Source of the DNA: Flavobacterium sp. I-STPP5a
GTDB lineage: Bacteria; Bacteroidota; Bacteroidia; Flavobacteriales; Flavobacteriaceae
Length of the DNA stretch: 51,727 nucleotides
NCBI RefSeq assembly: GCF_009764685.1
Contig: NZ_VHLM01000032.1
Span: forward strand, 1-51,727
Direction: 5' to 3'
Shown here: one piece after another, positions 19,550-26,810 of the stretch
How positions within the stretch are numbered: the first letter of the stretch is position 1
Layout of the letters: each line of letters opens with the position of its first letter
Position numbers and translations under genes: made by a program
The notes under the pieces: generated by a model
Databases searched by the model: none
What the model saw: the letters and a program-made list of their open reading frames with translations, nothing else
What the model was told of the DNA's origin: nothing

Positions 19550-20116
19550 ATGAAATACATAACACTACTCTTTTTTGTACTAATTTATACTGCTGTATTT
19601 AGCCAAAAACCTTGTGAATACAGTGAAAATATTACAGATTCCATAGGTTCCTATAAAATAACAAAAGAATACATGATTAGTGAGAAAAATTTTGGAACAA
19701 ATAAAAGTTACATCTTTTTCTCCCTAGCTATGACTGATGGCTTACCTACTTTAAATGTCCAAACCATTCAAAAAAGCAAAGACTTTATTAGAGCAAATTG
19801 TTTCGATAAAAACTCAAAGATTTACCTGCAGTTAAACAACGGTAAAATTGTAACCTTAGTTCATGTTGATCAAGAGAATTGTGGCACCATTTTAAGAGAT
19901 GACAATCAATTTGACAACAGAATTAACTCAGGCATTTTTATGTTTGCCAAAGAAAATTTTGAAGATCTTAAAACAGTCCCTATCACTTTAATGCGAATAA
20001 AATACCTAACAGATACTGAGGATCATGTTATTAAAAAAGAATTTCTTTCTGAACTCAATAACGAAACCTACAATCCTGAAAACTATTTTATCAATTATTT
20101 AAAATGTGTAGAATAG
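19550..20116 (+). CDS. Hypothetical secreted protein
   Basis: A 188-residue protein when started at MKYITLLFFVLIYTAVFSQ, a good signal peptide cleaved after about residue 19. I do not recognise a domain. The mature part has paired cysteines (KPCEY, RANCFD, ENCGTI, YLKCVE) and mixed alpha/beta character, with a conserved-looking ITLMRIKYLTDTEDHVI segment near the end. It follows the methyltransferase within six bases and is probably the last gene of that operon. It converges with the VanX-type gene with only three bases between stop codons. Confidence 0.7.
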   Translation: MKYITLLFFVLIYTAVFSQKPCEYSENITDSIGSYKITKEYMISEKNFGTNKSYIFFSLAMTDGLPTLNVQTIQKSKDFIRANCFDKNSKIYLQLNNGKIVTLVHVDQENCGTILRDDNQFDNRINSGIFMFAKENFEDLKTVPITLMRIKYLTDTEDHVIKKEFLSELNNETYNPENYFINYLKCVE

Positions 20117-20119
20117 GTA

Positions 20120-20767
20120 TTATTCACATTCCCATTTTATATTAGAAACGGGGTTTTTCAAGCCCGCTTTCAAATTGTAATGCCACCATTCTGAATCAAA
20201 TGAATTAAAACCAGCACTAATCATTACTGATTTTAATAGTTTTCGGTTTTGCAATACATTTTTAGGTAAATCCTGATATAAATGACTTGCTTTCTCGCCA
20301 AAAAAATCAAAATCAGTACCCATATCCACTGCTTCTCCTTGAAGCGTTACAAGGGAAATATCTACGGCTCCACCCCTATTGTGAATAGAACCCGTTTTAG
20401 GGTTTGCCACATACTTAGGATTAGGAACTATTTCCCACATTTTTTTTTGGATATCCAAAGGTCTGTAGCAGTCATAAATTTTTATTTTACATCCTTTTTG
20501 AGCCAATTTGGTATTGGCTTTAATCAAAGCTTTAACCGTTTTTAATCGTAAAAAACACTCTGAGCAATCATACACTTTAGCTTTTAAAAAATTATCATCA
20601 GTAGCGTACTTCATATCATAGACAAAAGCATCACTATACGTTTTTAAATTCACAAAAGTCGTGTCATTTACTTTGTCATTTTTTTCAATAAGTGAATTAG
20701 GCAAAGAAGATTGTGCTAAAGCACTATTTAAAAACAGGAACATCGCAGAGAGGAAAAAAAATTTCAT
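20120..20767 (-). CDS. D-alanyl-D-alanine dipeptidase (VanX/DdpX type, M15D)
   Basis: A 215-residue exported zinc dipeptidase. The signal peptide is MKFFFLSAMFLFLNSALAQ. Zinc ligands and catalytic residues fit the VanX family: H129 and D136 in SIHNRGGAVDISL, E193 and H196 in SEWWHYNL, and the conserved R102 in DCYRPLD. It would hydrolyse D-Ala-D-Ala in the periplasm, as DdpX does for peptidoglycan turnover. No vanA or vanH neighbours are present, so it is not a vancomycin-resistance cluster. The first 19 codons are almost repeated at 28777-28831, on the far side of the restriction-modification island. Confidence 0.88.
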   Translation of the reverse strand: MKFFFLSAMFLFLNSALAQSSLPNSLIEKNDKVNDTTFVNLKTYSDAFVYDMKYATDDNFLKAKVYDCSECFLRLKTVKALIKANTKLAQKGCKIKIYDCYRPLDIQKKMWEIVPNPKYVANPKTGSIHNRGGAVDISLVTLQGEAVDMGTDFDFFGEKASHLYQDLPKNVLQNRKLLKSVMISAGFNSFDSEWWHYNLKAGLKNPVSNIKWECE

Positions 20768-21098
20768 TTTTGATACAATTACAGTATTAATTAAGAGTGG
20801 TATTTTGTAAAATTATACAAAAAATTGGATTGCTGTATTAAAACAAATAAAGGATTCTAACTTTTGACAAAATGTCGAATAAGCCTTAGCAATTTAATTT
20901 CGTTAAGAACACAGCAGCTTGGTTTTTTCTTTTTAACGAAAGAGGAATCTCATTATTTACTCACTTCATGTGATGTATCACGTAAGTTGAAACACCAAAA
21001 TTTACTTTTGAATTCACTTGTGTAAAAGTAATTTTGCGGTGCAAACTATTTTTACACCGCAAAAATTCGGTGATTAATTTAATTTTATAGTTTACCAA
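20768..21098. other. Left boundary gap of the restriction-modification island, with hairpin
   Basis: About 330 bp without a gene, between the vanX-type start and the hsdR stop. It contains a 10-bp stem (21032-21041 with 21055-21064), placed as a terminator for the minus-strand hsd operon though its T-tract is weak. An 8-bp inverted repeat lies just before it. Nothing else was recognised. Confidence 0.5.
21031..21064 (-). terminator. Candidate terminator of the hsd operon
   Basis: The stem TTTTGCGGTG/CACCGCAAAA with a 13-base loop lies 35 bp past the hsdR stop. The sequence after the stem on the minus strand is TTAC followed by Ts, so termination efficiency is uncertain. Confidence 0.55.
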
Positions 21099-23975
21099 TT
21101 ACGCCATCATCCCCTTTACAAAAACCTCCACAAACTCCTTCATTTTTGCTATAATTCGGTCACCAATAGTTCGGGCTTGCAGGATGCTGGGTCTATTGTC
21201 TAAGCATTGAAAAACCTCGTCTTTTATGGGTTCTCGACCGCTGTATATGTAGGCATCGATTAAGGATTTGAATTGTGCTTTGTCCAAGTGCTCTTCGTCG
21301 CATAGTTTGCCTAATGCCAAGACTTTTTGATCTTTCCAGTATTTTTCAAATTCGTCTTCAATAGAATCACCGTCTTTGATGTTGGGCATGTTCTCATCTA
21401 TGAATTTTTGGATTAAATCTCTTTTGCTTCGCAACTGAATGTCTCCACCCAATAAATCAATGATAGCTTTCTTTTGCGCTGCCGCTGCTGTTGGTGTTTT
21501 TTCGCCTTTTAGTTGCGCTAACAATTTTAGGATGTACGCGACGTTGATTTGGTCGGTATGGATTAATTCTAATTCAAAATCAATGTCATCCAGAATCGAT
21601 GTCTTTTTCTTTTCATTATCCTGTTTCACCTTTTGGTAGATGTCTAGATACTTGGCTTTGTAGTCTTCGTATTCTTGTTCATCAATACCTAAATCCTCCC
21701 AGTCAAAATCAGTGTAGGATTGCAATACATTCATGGCTCGCATCAATTTTCTGAACGCTTGCACAAACTGCGCATCTTCTTCTTCGTTTTTTAAATCATT
21801 TACGCTTTGATACGTAGGCGCAATTTCTCTTAAAAGTTTCAAGGCTTCGTCAAACTTCTCAGCAATGGCATCGTAATCGGGCATGGTAACGACCTCAATA
21901 GCCTCTTTGTTCGAAAACAAAGTAATGGCATCGTCAGTCGCTTTTTTAAGATTTCTAAAAGCCAAAATGTTTCCTTGCGACTTCTGTTCTCCCAGAATCC
22001 TGTTGGTTCTGGAATACGCCTGAATCAAGCCGTGTTGCTTCAAGTTTTTATCTACATATAGCGTATTTACTTTTTTAGCATCAAAACCCGTCAGCATCAT
22101 ATTCACGACAATCACAATATCCAAACGGTCTTTCTCGTGGTCGAAGTTTTCTTTTTCTCGATCTTTTAATCTTTGGCTAATGTTTTTGAAATAATTCTCA
22201 AACTGTTGGCTATCCTTGGTCGAAAAACTGGTATTGTACATTTTGTTGTAATCTCCAATGTACTTTTCTAGCTTATCTCTGGTGTGTTTGGATTGATAAC
22301 TGGCTTTTGGTTCTGCTGCCATATCAAAATCATCATCACCAGGCAAGAAATCTTGTGCTTCTGCTGAATCTTCATTGGTACCATACGTAAAAATAGTTGC
22401 AATGCGCAAATCGTGTGCTCCAGCTTCTTTCTTTTGTTGAAAAAGGTCGTAATACTTAATCACATTATCAATGCTACTTACTGCTAACAGTGCCGAATAG
22501 TCTTTATTGAACGTTTTTTGATCGTGATACGCAATGATGTAATCTACAATTTTGTTGATTCTCTTTTCGGAATCCAGCACTTCTTGCTTGTCAATATCTT
22601 CTACTTCTATGTCAATAAAAGCATTGCTCTTGTTCTTATATTTCCCCACATATTCAATCCCAAAACGCAAAACGTTTTGATCCCGAATCGCATCGGTAAT
22701 GACGTATTTGTGTAAGCAGTTGCCAAACAAATCTTTGGTGGTACGTTTTCCTAAATCATTCTTTGAAGCATTTTCGGCAAAAATAGGTGTTCCTGTAAAA
22801 CCTATTAGCTGACTTTTCTCAAAGAATTTAGTTATGCGGTCGTGTGTTTCTCCAAATTGCGAACGGTGACATTCATCAAATATAAAAACGATTTTCTTGT
22901 GTCGTAAAGCTTCTATTTTGCCAGAAAACCGTTCCGAAATGGCATTGTTTAATTTTTGAATGGTGGTCAAGACTAGCTTGGTATTATCAGTCAATTGTCT
23001 GACTAACGATTGGGTATTATCAGTAACATCAACACTGTCTTTTTTGAAAGCGTTGAACTCATTCATGGTTTGGTAATCCAAATCTTTCCTGTCTACAACA
23101 AAAACTACTTTATAGACTTCGGGCAATTCCATTAAAATTTGACTGGCCTTAAAGGAAGTTAAGGTTTTACCCGATCCTGTGGTGTGCCAAATGTAAGCGT
23201 TGTCATTCGAGTTTTTAACTTGGTGAATAATGGCTTCGGTAGCAAAAAATTGATACGGACGCAACACCATCATTACCTTATGTGTTTCGTTGATCACGAT
23301 GTAATGTGCTATCATTTTACCCAATTGGTTTGGGTTTAAGAAAACAGCTGTAAACTCAGGTAACTCGGTGATGTTTTTATTATTGGCATCAGCCCAAAAG
23401 AAGGTTTGTTTGACCGATTGCAATTTATTGTTGGCCAAATATTTAGTATTAACGCCATTGCTAATGACAAACAATTGCACGTATTGAAACAAACCATGGT
23501 TGCTCCAAAACGAGTGCATTTGATAGCGATTGATTTGGTTGAAGGCTTCTTTGATTTCGATGCCCGAACGTTTCAATTCTATTTGTACCAATGGCAAGCC
23601 GTTGACCAAAAGTGTGACATCAAAACGGTTCTTATAGCTTCCTTCTAATGATATTTGATTGGTAACTTGATATAAATTCTTGCTGTTATCCTCCGCATTA
23701 AAAAACCGAACATAGAACGAAGTCCCATCTTCCTTAGTTAATTGAAAGCGATCCCGTAGTGTTTTGGCTTTTTCAAAAACATTGCCTTTGGACAAATGAT
23801 TCAAAACAGCATCAAACTCTTTGACTGTAAAAGTGGTTTCGTTAAAAACTTCTAACTGACTTTTAAGGTTAGAAAATAAAGCGTCTCCTTCTTGAATTTT
23901 GACAGACGTATATTTCAAGCCAATCAATTGCTTGATTAAGTTGTTTTCTAGTGTAGCTTCGGATTGGTGGCTCAT
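21099..23975 (-). CDS. hsdR: Type I restriction endonuclease subunit R
   Basis: A 958-residue restriction and DNA-translocation subunit. The N-terminal nuclease shows the PD-(D/E)xK pattern (FDVTLLVNGLPLVQIELK). The SF2 motor has Walker A TTGSGKT near residue 265, the DECHRSQ box near 365, GFTGTPIF and a late SRTNRI motif. The C-terminal 200 residues are helical and would dock to the methyltransferase complex. The length is full and no frameshift is seen. It is the last gene of hsdM-hsdS-rayT-hsdR on the minus strand and starts only four bases after the RAYT stop, so its expression probably depends on transcription through the RAYT gene. The enzyme cuts unmodified DNA at a distance from its target. 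Confidence 0.95.
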   Translation of the reverse strand: MSHQSEATLENNLIKQLIGLKYTSVKIQEGDALFSNLKSQLEVFNETTFTVKEFDAVLNHLSKGNVFEKAKTLRDRFQLTKEDGTSFYVRFFNAEDNSKNLYQVTNQISLEGSYKNRFDVTLLVNGLPLVQIELKRSGIEIKEAFNQINRYQMHSFWSNHGLFQYVQLFVISNGVNTKYLANNKLQSVKQTFFWADANNKNITELPEFTAVFLNPNQLGKMIAHYIVINETHKVMMVLRPYQFFATEAIIHQVKNSNDNAYIWHTTGSGKTLTSFKASQILMELPEVYKVVFVVDRKDLDYQTMNEFNAFKKDSVDVTDNTQSLVRQLTDNTKLVLTTIQKLNNAISERFSGKIEALRHKKIVFIFDECHRSQFGETHDRITKFFEKSQLIGFTGTPIFAENASKNDLGKRTTKDLFGNCLHKYVITDAIRDQNVLRFGIEYVGKYKNKSNAFIDIEVEDIDKQEVLDSEKRINKIVDYIIAYHDQKTFNKDYSALLAVSSIDNVIKYYDLFQQKKEAGAHDLRIATIFTYGTNEDSAEAQDFLPGDDDFDMAAEPKASYQSKHTRDKLEKYIGDYNKMYNTSFSTKDSQQFENYFKNISQRLKDREKENFDHEKDRLDIVIVVNMMLTGFDAKKVNTLYVDKNLKQHGLIQAYSRTNRILGEQKSQGNILAFRNLKKATDDAITLFSNKEAIEVVTMPDYDAIAEKFDEALKLLREIAPTYQSVNDLKNEEEDAQFVQAFRKLMRAMNVLQSYTDFDWEDLGIDEQEYEDYKAKYLDIYQKVKQDNEKKKTSILDDIDFELELIHTDQINVAYILKLLAQLKGEKTPTAAAAQKKAIIDLLGGDIQLRSKRDLIQKFIDENMPNIKDGDSIEDEFEKYWKDQKVLALGKLCDEEHLDKAQFKSLIDAYIYSGREPIKDEVFQCLDNRPSILQARTIGDRIIAKMKEFVEVFVKGMMA

Positions 23976-23979
23976 ATTT

Positions 23980-24789
23980 TTAATTATGAAATTTATCTTT
24001 TTTCCATTTTGAAGGATTATCTTCTATATAATTTTGAATGGTATCGAATGCTCTTGAATCACGGATAACATGATCGTAAAATCGGGATTGCCAATTAAAA
24101 TCGGCATGAATTTTACGCATTTCAAAACTACACCTGCCTTTATACCAACGAATGATTCGGGATATATTTTCATGAAACATCGGATTATTATTTCCGGAAA
24201 AACCGCCTTTTTTATCATCCTCTTCATGTTCAGACGCGATTAATCGCGTCTCAACGCGTTCATTTCTATTGACATTTTCCACATTTTCATTTTTAGACGC
24301 GATTAATCGCGTCTCAACGCGTTCATTTCTATTGGCATTTTCCACATTTTCATTTTTAGACGCGATTAATCGCGTCTCTACGTGTGCATTTCCATTGGCA
24401 TTTTCAACATTTTCATTTTCAAACGCGATTAATCGCGTCTTTACTAATTTATTGATAATCAAAATTCCATGCATATGATTGGGCATAATTACAAAATTAC
24501 CCAATTCTACAAAAGGAAATTTATTCGGAATTTCATCCCAAATATCATGGGCAATTTTTCCCAATTCATTCAATTGCATTTCGCATTTTTCATCAATCGT
24601 ATCCTGTAGAGACGCGATTAATAGCGTCTCTACGTTCGCATTGGAAACATCCAATTTGGAAACAACATCCCCAAATAAACATTCCATTTTATCAATGCAT
24701 ATTGTGATGAAATACGCTCCATTTTCGCCATAATCCCAATTTTGCAATCGGGCGGATGGAATGCGATATTTATTTTGAAATTTTTTCAT
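23980..24789 (-). CDS. REP-associated tyrosine transposase (RAYT) carrying in-frame palindromes
   Basis: A Y1-type HUH transposase of the RAYT/TnpA-REP group. The HUH motif is MPNHMHGIL (H105, H107), the nucleophile is Y238 in SRFYDHVIRD, and the C-terminal YIEDNPSKW is family-typical. Such enzymes nick single-stranded REP hairpins beside a GTAG-like tetranucleotide. The protein has 269 residues, longer than is usual for the family. The excess is a three-fold 21-residue repeat (118-180) plus a partial fourth, between the HUH and Tyr motifs. It is encoded by a 63-bp tandem DNA repeat whose units each begin with the palindrome. A fifth palindrome encodes residues about 54-60. The insert may be a tolerated surface loop. 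The gene sits between the palindrome array and hsdR. Confidence 0.9.
   Translation of the reverse strand: MKKFQNKYRIPSARLQNWDYGENGAYFITICIDKMECLFGDVVSKLDVSNANVETLLIASLQDTIDEKCEMQLNELGKIAHDIWDEIPNKFPFVELGNFVIMPNHMHGILIINKLVKTRLIAFENENVENANGNAHVETRLIASKNENVENANRNERVETRLIASKNENVENVNRNERVETRLIASEHEEDDKKGGFSGNNNPMFHENISRIIRWYKGRCSFEMRKIHADFNWQSRFYDHVIRDSRAFDTIQNYIEDNPSKWKKDKFHN
24232..24440. repeat. 63-bp in-frame tandem repeat with REP palindromes inside the RAYT gene
   Basis: Palindromes AGACGCGATTAATCGCGTCT at 24232-24251, 24295-24314 and 24358-24377, and a one-base variant at 24421-24440, are spaced exactly 63 bp apart (21 codons), so the reading frame is kept. A further copy with one mismatch (GATTAATAGC core) is at 24610-24629. 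All lie inside the RAYT coding sequence. Confidence 0.95.
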
Positions 24790-24861
24790 ATTTCATTATT
24801 ATTGAATATCATCATTTTTTATAAAATGATTCATTTTGCTATATGCTATCCGGTACGGTAC

Positions 24862-25499
24862 AGACGCCATTTATCGCGTCTCTTTCATTACCCACAATTC
24901 GATTTTATCAATATAGACGCGATAAATCGCTTCTCTACCATCCCAAAAAATTTTTATAACGCACAAATAGACGCCATGCTACCCGGTACAGACGCGATTT
25001 ATCGCGTCTCTTTCATTACCCATCATTCGATTTCGCAAATATAGACGCGATAAATCGCTTCTCTACCATCCCAAACAATTTTATAACGCACAAATAGACG
25101 CCATGCTACCCGGTACAGACGCGATTTATCGCGTCTCTTTAATTCCCCACAATTCGATTTCGCAAATATAGACGCGATAAATCGCTTCTCTACCATCGCC
25201 AACAATTTTATAACGCACAAATAGACGCCATGCTTTCTGGTACAGACGCGATTTATCGCGTCTCTTTCATTCCCCATCATTTGATTTCACAAATTTAGAC
25301 GCGATAAATCGCTTCTCTACCATCCCAAACAATTTTATAACGCAAATATAGACGCCATGCTATCCGCACGTACAGACGCGATTTATCGCGTCTCTTTCAT
25401 TCCCCACAATTCGATTTTATCAATATAGACGCGATAAATCGCGTCTCTACCATCGCTGACAATTTTATAACGCACAAATAGACGCGATGAATCGCGTCT
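24862..25499. repeat. REP/BIME-like palindrome array (11 palindromes, ~127-bp unit)
   Basis: Eleven copies of an AGACGC-N8-GCGTCT-type palindrome begin at 24862, 24915, 24990, 25043, 25117, 25170, 25244, 25297, 25374, 25427 and 25480. They alternate between a TTTA-core form preceded by GTAC and a TAAA-core form followed by CTACC (GTAG on the other strand), which are inverted relative to each other. Pair members are always 53 bp apart, and units repeat every 127-130 bp with well-conserved spacers. A half palindrome (AGACGCCATGCT) lies near the end of most units. The array lies between hsdS and the RAYT gene. Confidence 0.95.
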
Positions 25500-26666
25500 C
25501 TACACAAACATTTGCTGCAACAATCCTTTTTTAAATTCTTGCGTTTTTACCAATTCCCCATTGACCTTTTCTATTTTACCATCGATGCCCGATAAAAAAT
25601 TGGCGATTTTTTGCTGTTCTTTTATTGATGGAATACCACAGATTTCATTTGAATAATCTTTGAAATAAATGTGCGGAATCGTGCTCCCAGTTACATATTT
25701 TACAAAATCAATATTTGAAAGTAAACAATATAAAAAGTAGGTGTCAATATTTTGTTTTGGACTTATTATTTCCATCGTTCCCAAAACGGATGATTTTCCT
25801 TTGCAATACAATAGTCTTCCAACACCCGCACCATCTTTTACAATGCTTATATAATCGCTTTCCTCTTTATAAAAATCAACTTTTTTCAATATTCCTGATG
25901 CTCCGTAAATGATAAATTCCCCAAAATTATCTTCAATTTTATTTGCAGAAATATTAGATGATTTTTTAGTAGCAACATCCCCCAACTTTTTCTCTTCCCA
26001 ATCCGGATACTCCTTTCCATTCTCATCTTTGAAGCGCAATTTTCCTGAAAATAATTGTTGCATTACCCCTTTTTTGTATTGCTCTAAGAGTGCTACTTTG
26101 CGGGACAATTGATGTATTTTTTCATCTACCGAGCTTAAAAAAGAAGCTATTTTTTGTTGTTCTGGGAGTGGTGGATATGAAATTTCAATTGAATTTATTT
26201 CATTTGGAGATAAATTTGGCGGGTCTGAACCTGCAATATTATTCTCAATGAATTTAATTAATTCATCTTTTTGAAGTAAAGAATAAATGAAATAATGTGA
26301 ATTATTAGAAACTATTTTACCAACTCGTTGATTTAATAAAGCACCATCAAAGAAGCTATTTATTTGAGCTATCTTTAATTTCCCATTCAAAATCGGTCTT
26401 GTTAAAGCAACAACAAAATCTCCTTTCGATATAATAAATTTCTTGTGCTTTTCTTTTAATGAAGCAGGTAAATATGAAAGATTATTTTTTTTCATTTCTT
26501 GAATACCAACATCAGCAATTTTAACCCATAAAACTCCTTCATCAACAGAGGAAGTACTTGAAAAAGCATAACCATTAAAAATTGTAAAAGCTTCTCCTAA
26601 AGTATTTTTCTCCCACTCCCCATCAAACCCGGGAAAGCGCAATTTTGGTACGTTTAGGCTATTCAT
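25500..26666 (-). CDS. hsdS: Type I restriction-modification specificity subunit S
   Basis: A 388-residue DNA-recognition subunit with the usual two target-recognition domains (about 1-150 and 205-350). Each is followed by a conserved helical spacer (ISYPPLPEQQKIASFLSSVDEKI and the similar IPSIKEQQKIANFLSGIDGKI). These fix the two halves of the bipartite target; the recognised sequence cannot be read from the protein. The gene ends MFV followed by a TAG that is part of the GTAG next to a palindrome (25480-25499). The C-terminus is therefore set by the repeat array, although KKGLLQQMF is a normal family ending. It lies 144 bp after hsdM. Confidence 0.93.
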   Translation of the reverse strand: MNSLNVPKLRFPGFDGEWEKNTLGEAFTIFNGYAFSSTSSVDEGVLWVKIADVGIQEMKKNNLSYLPASLKEKHKKFIISKGDFVVALTRPILNGKLKIAQINSFFDGALLNQRVGKIVSNNSHYFIYSLLQKDELIKFIENNIAGSDPPNLSPNEINSIEISYPPLPEQQKIASFLSSVDEKIHQLSRKVALLEQYKKGVMQQLFSGKLRFKDENGKEYPDWEEKKLGDVATKKSSNISANKIEDNFGEFIIYGASGILKKVDFYKEESDYISIVKDGAGVGRLLYCKGKSSVLGTMEIISPKQNIDTYFLYCLLSNIDFVKYVTGSTIPHIYFKDYSNEICGIPSIKEQQKIANFLSGIDGKIEKVNGELVKTQEFKKGLLQQMFV

Positions 26667-26681
26667 GACGGGTAATTTTTT

Positions 26682-26777
26682 GCGTTAGGGATAGGAACGG
26701 CATCCTTTTGTGGAGCGCAGCGGAACAAAAGATAGAGTGGATAGCCCGACCTGCCTTTTTCTGGCGGGGAACGCCCC
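26682..26777. repeat. Structured intergenic element between hsdM and hsdS
   Basis: The spacer has a series of hairpins: ATCCTTTTGT (26702-26711) pairs with ACAAAAGAT (26725-26733), GCC at 26753-26755 pairs with GGC at 26763-26765, and GGGG at 26766-26769 pairs with CCCC at 26774-26777. It is much richer in G+C than its surroundings. I recall similar elements as recurrent intergenic repeats in Flavobacterium genomes, but could not check this here. Confidence 0.55.
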
Positions 26778-26810
26778 AATAATCGTGTGTGTATAAAGTG
26801 TTATTCATGA

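Noticed and set aside
20120..20767. Vancomycin-resistance gene cluster
   Set aside because: Only the VanX-type dipeptidase is present, with a signal peptide and no ligase, dehydrogenase or two-component genes nearby. A peptidoglycan-turnover role is more likely.
25023..25280. 85-codon open frame on the minus strand within the palindrome array
   Set aside because: It is made entirely of array units and reads the palindromes as repeated DAINRV-like peptides. It has no independent domain or start signal, so it is probably an accident of the repeat.
24862..25499. Regular repeats resembling a CRISPR array
   Set aside because: The repeats are palindromes in alternating orientation, and the spacers between them are themselves repeated, unlike unique CRISPR spacers. 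No cas gene is nearby.
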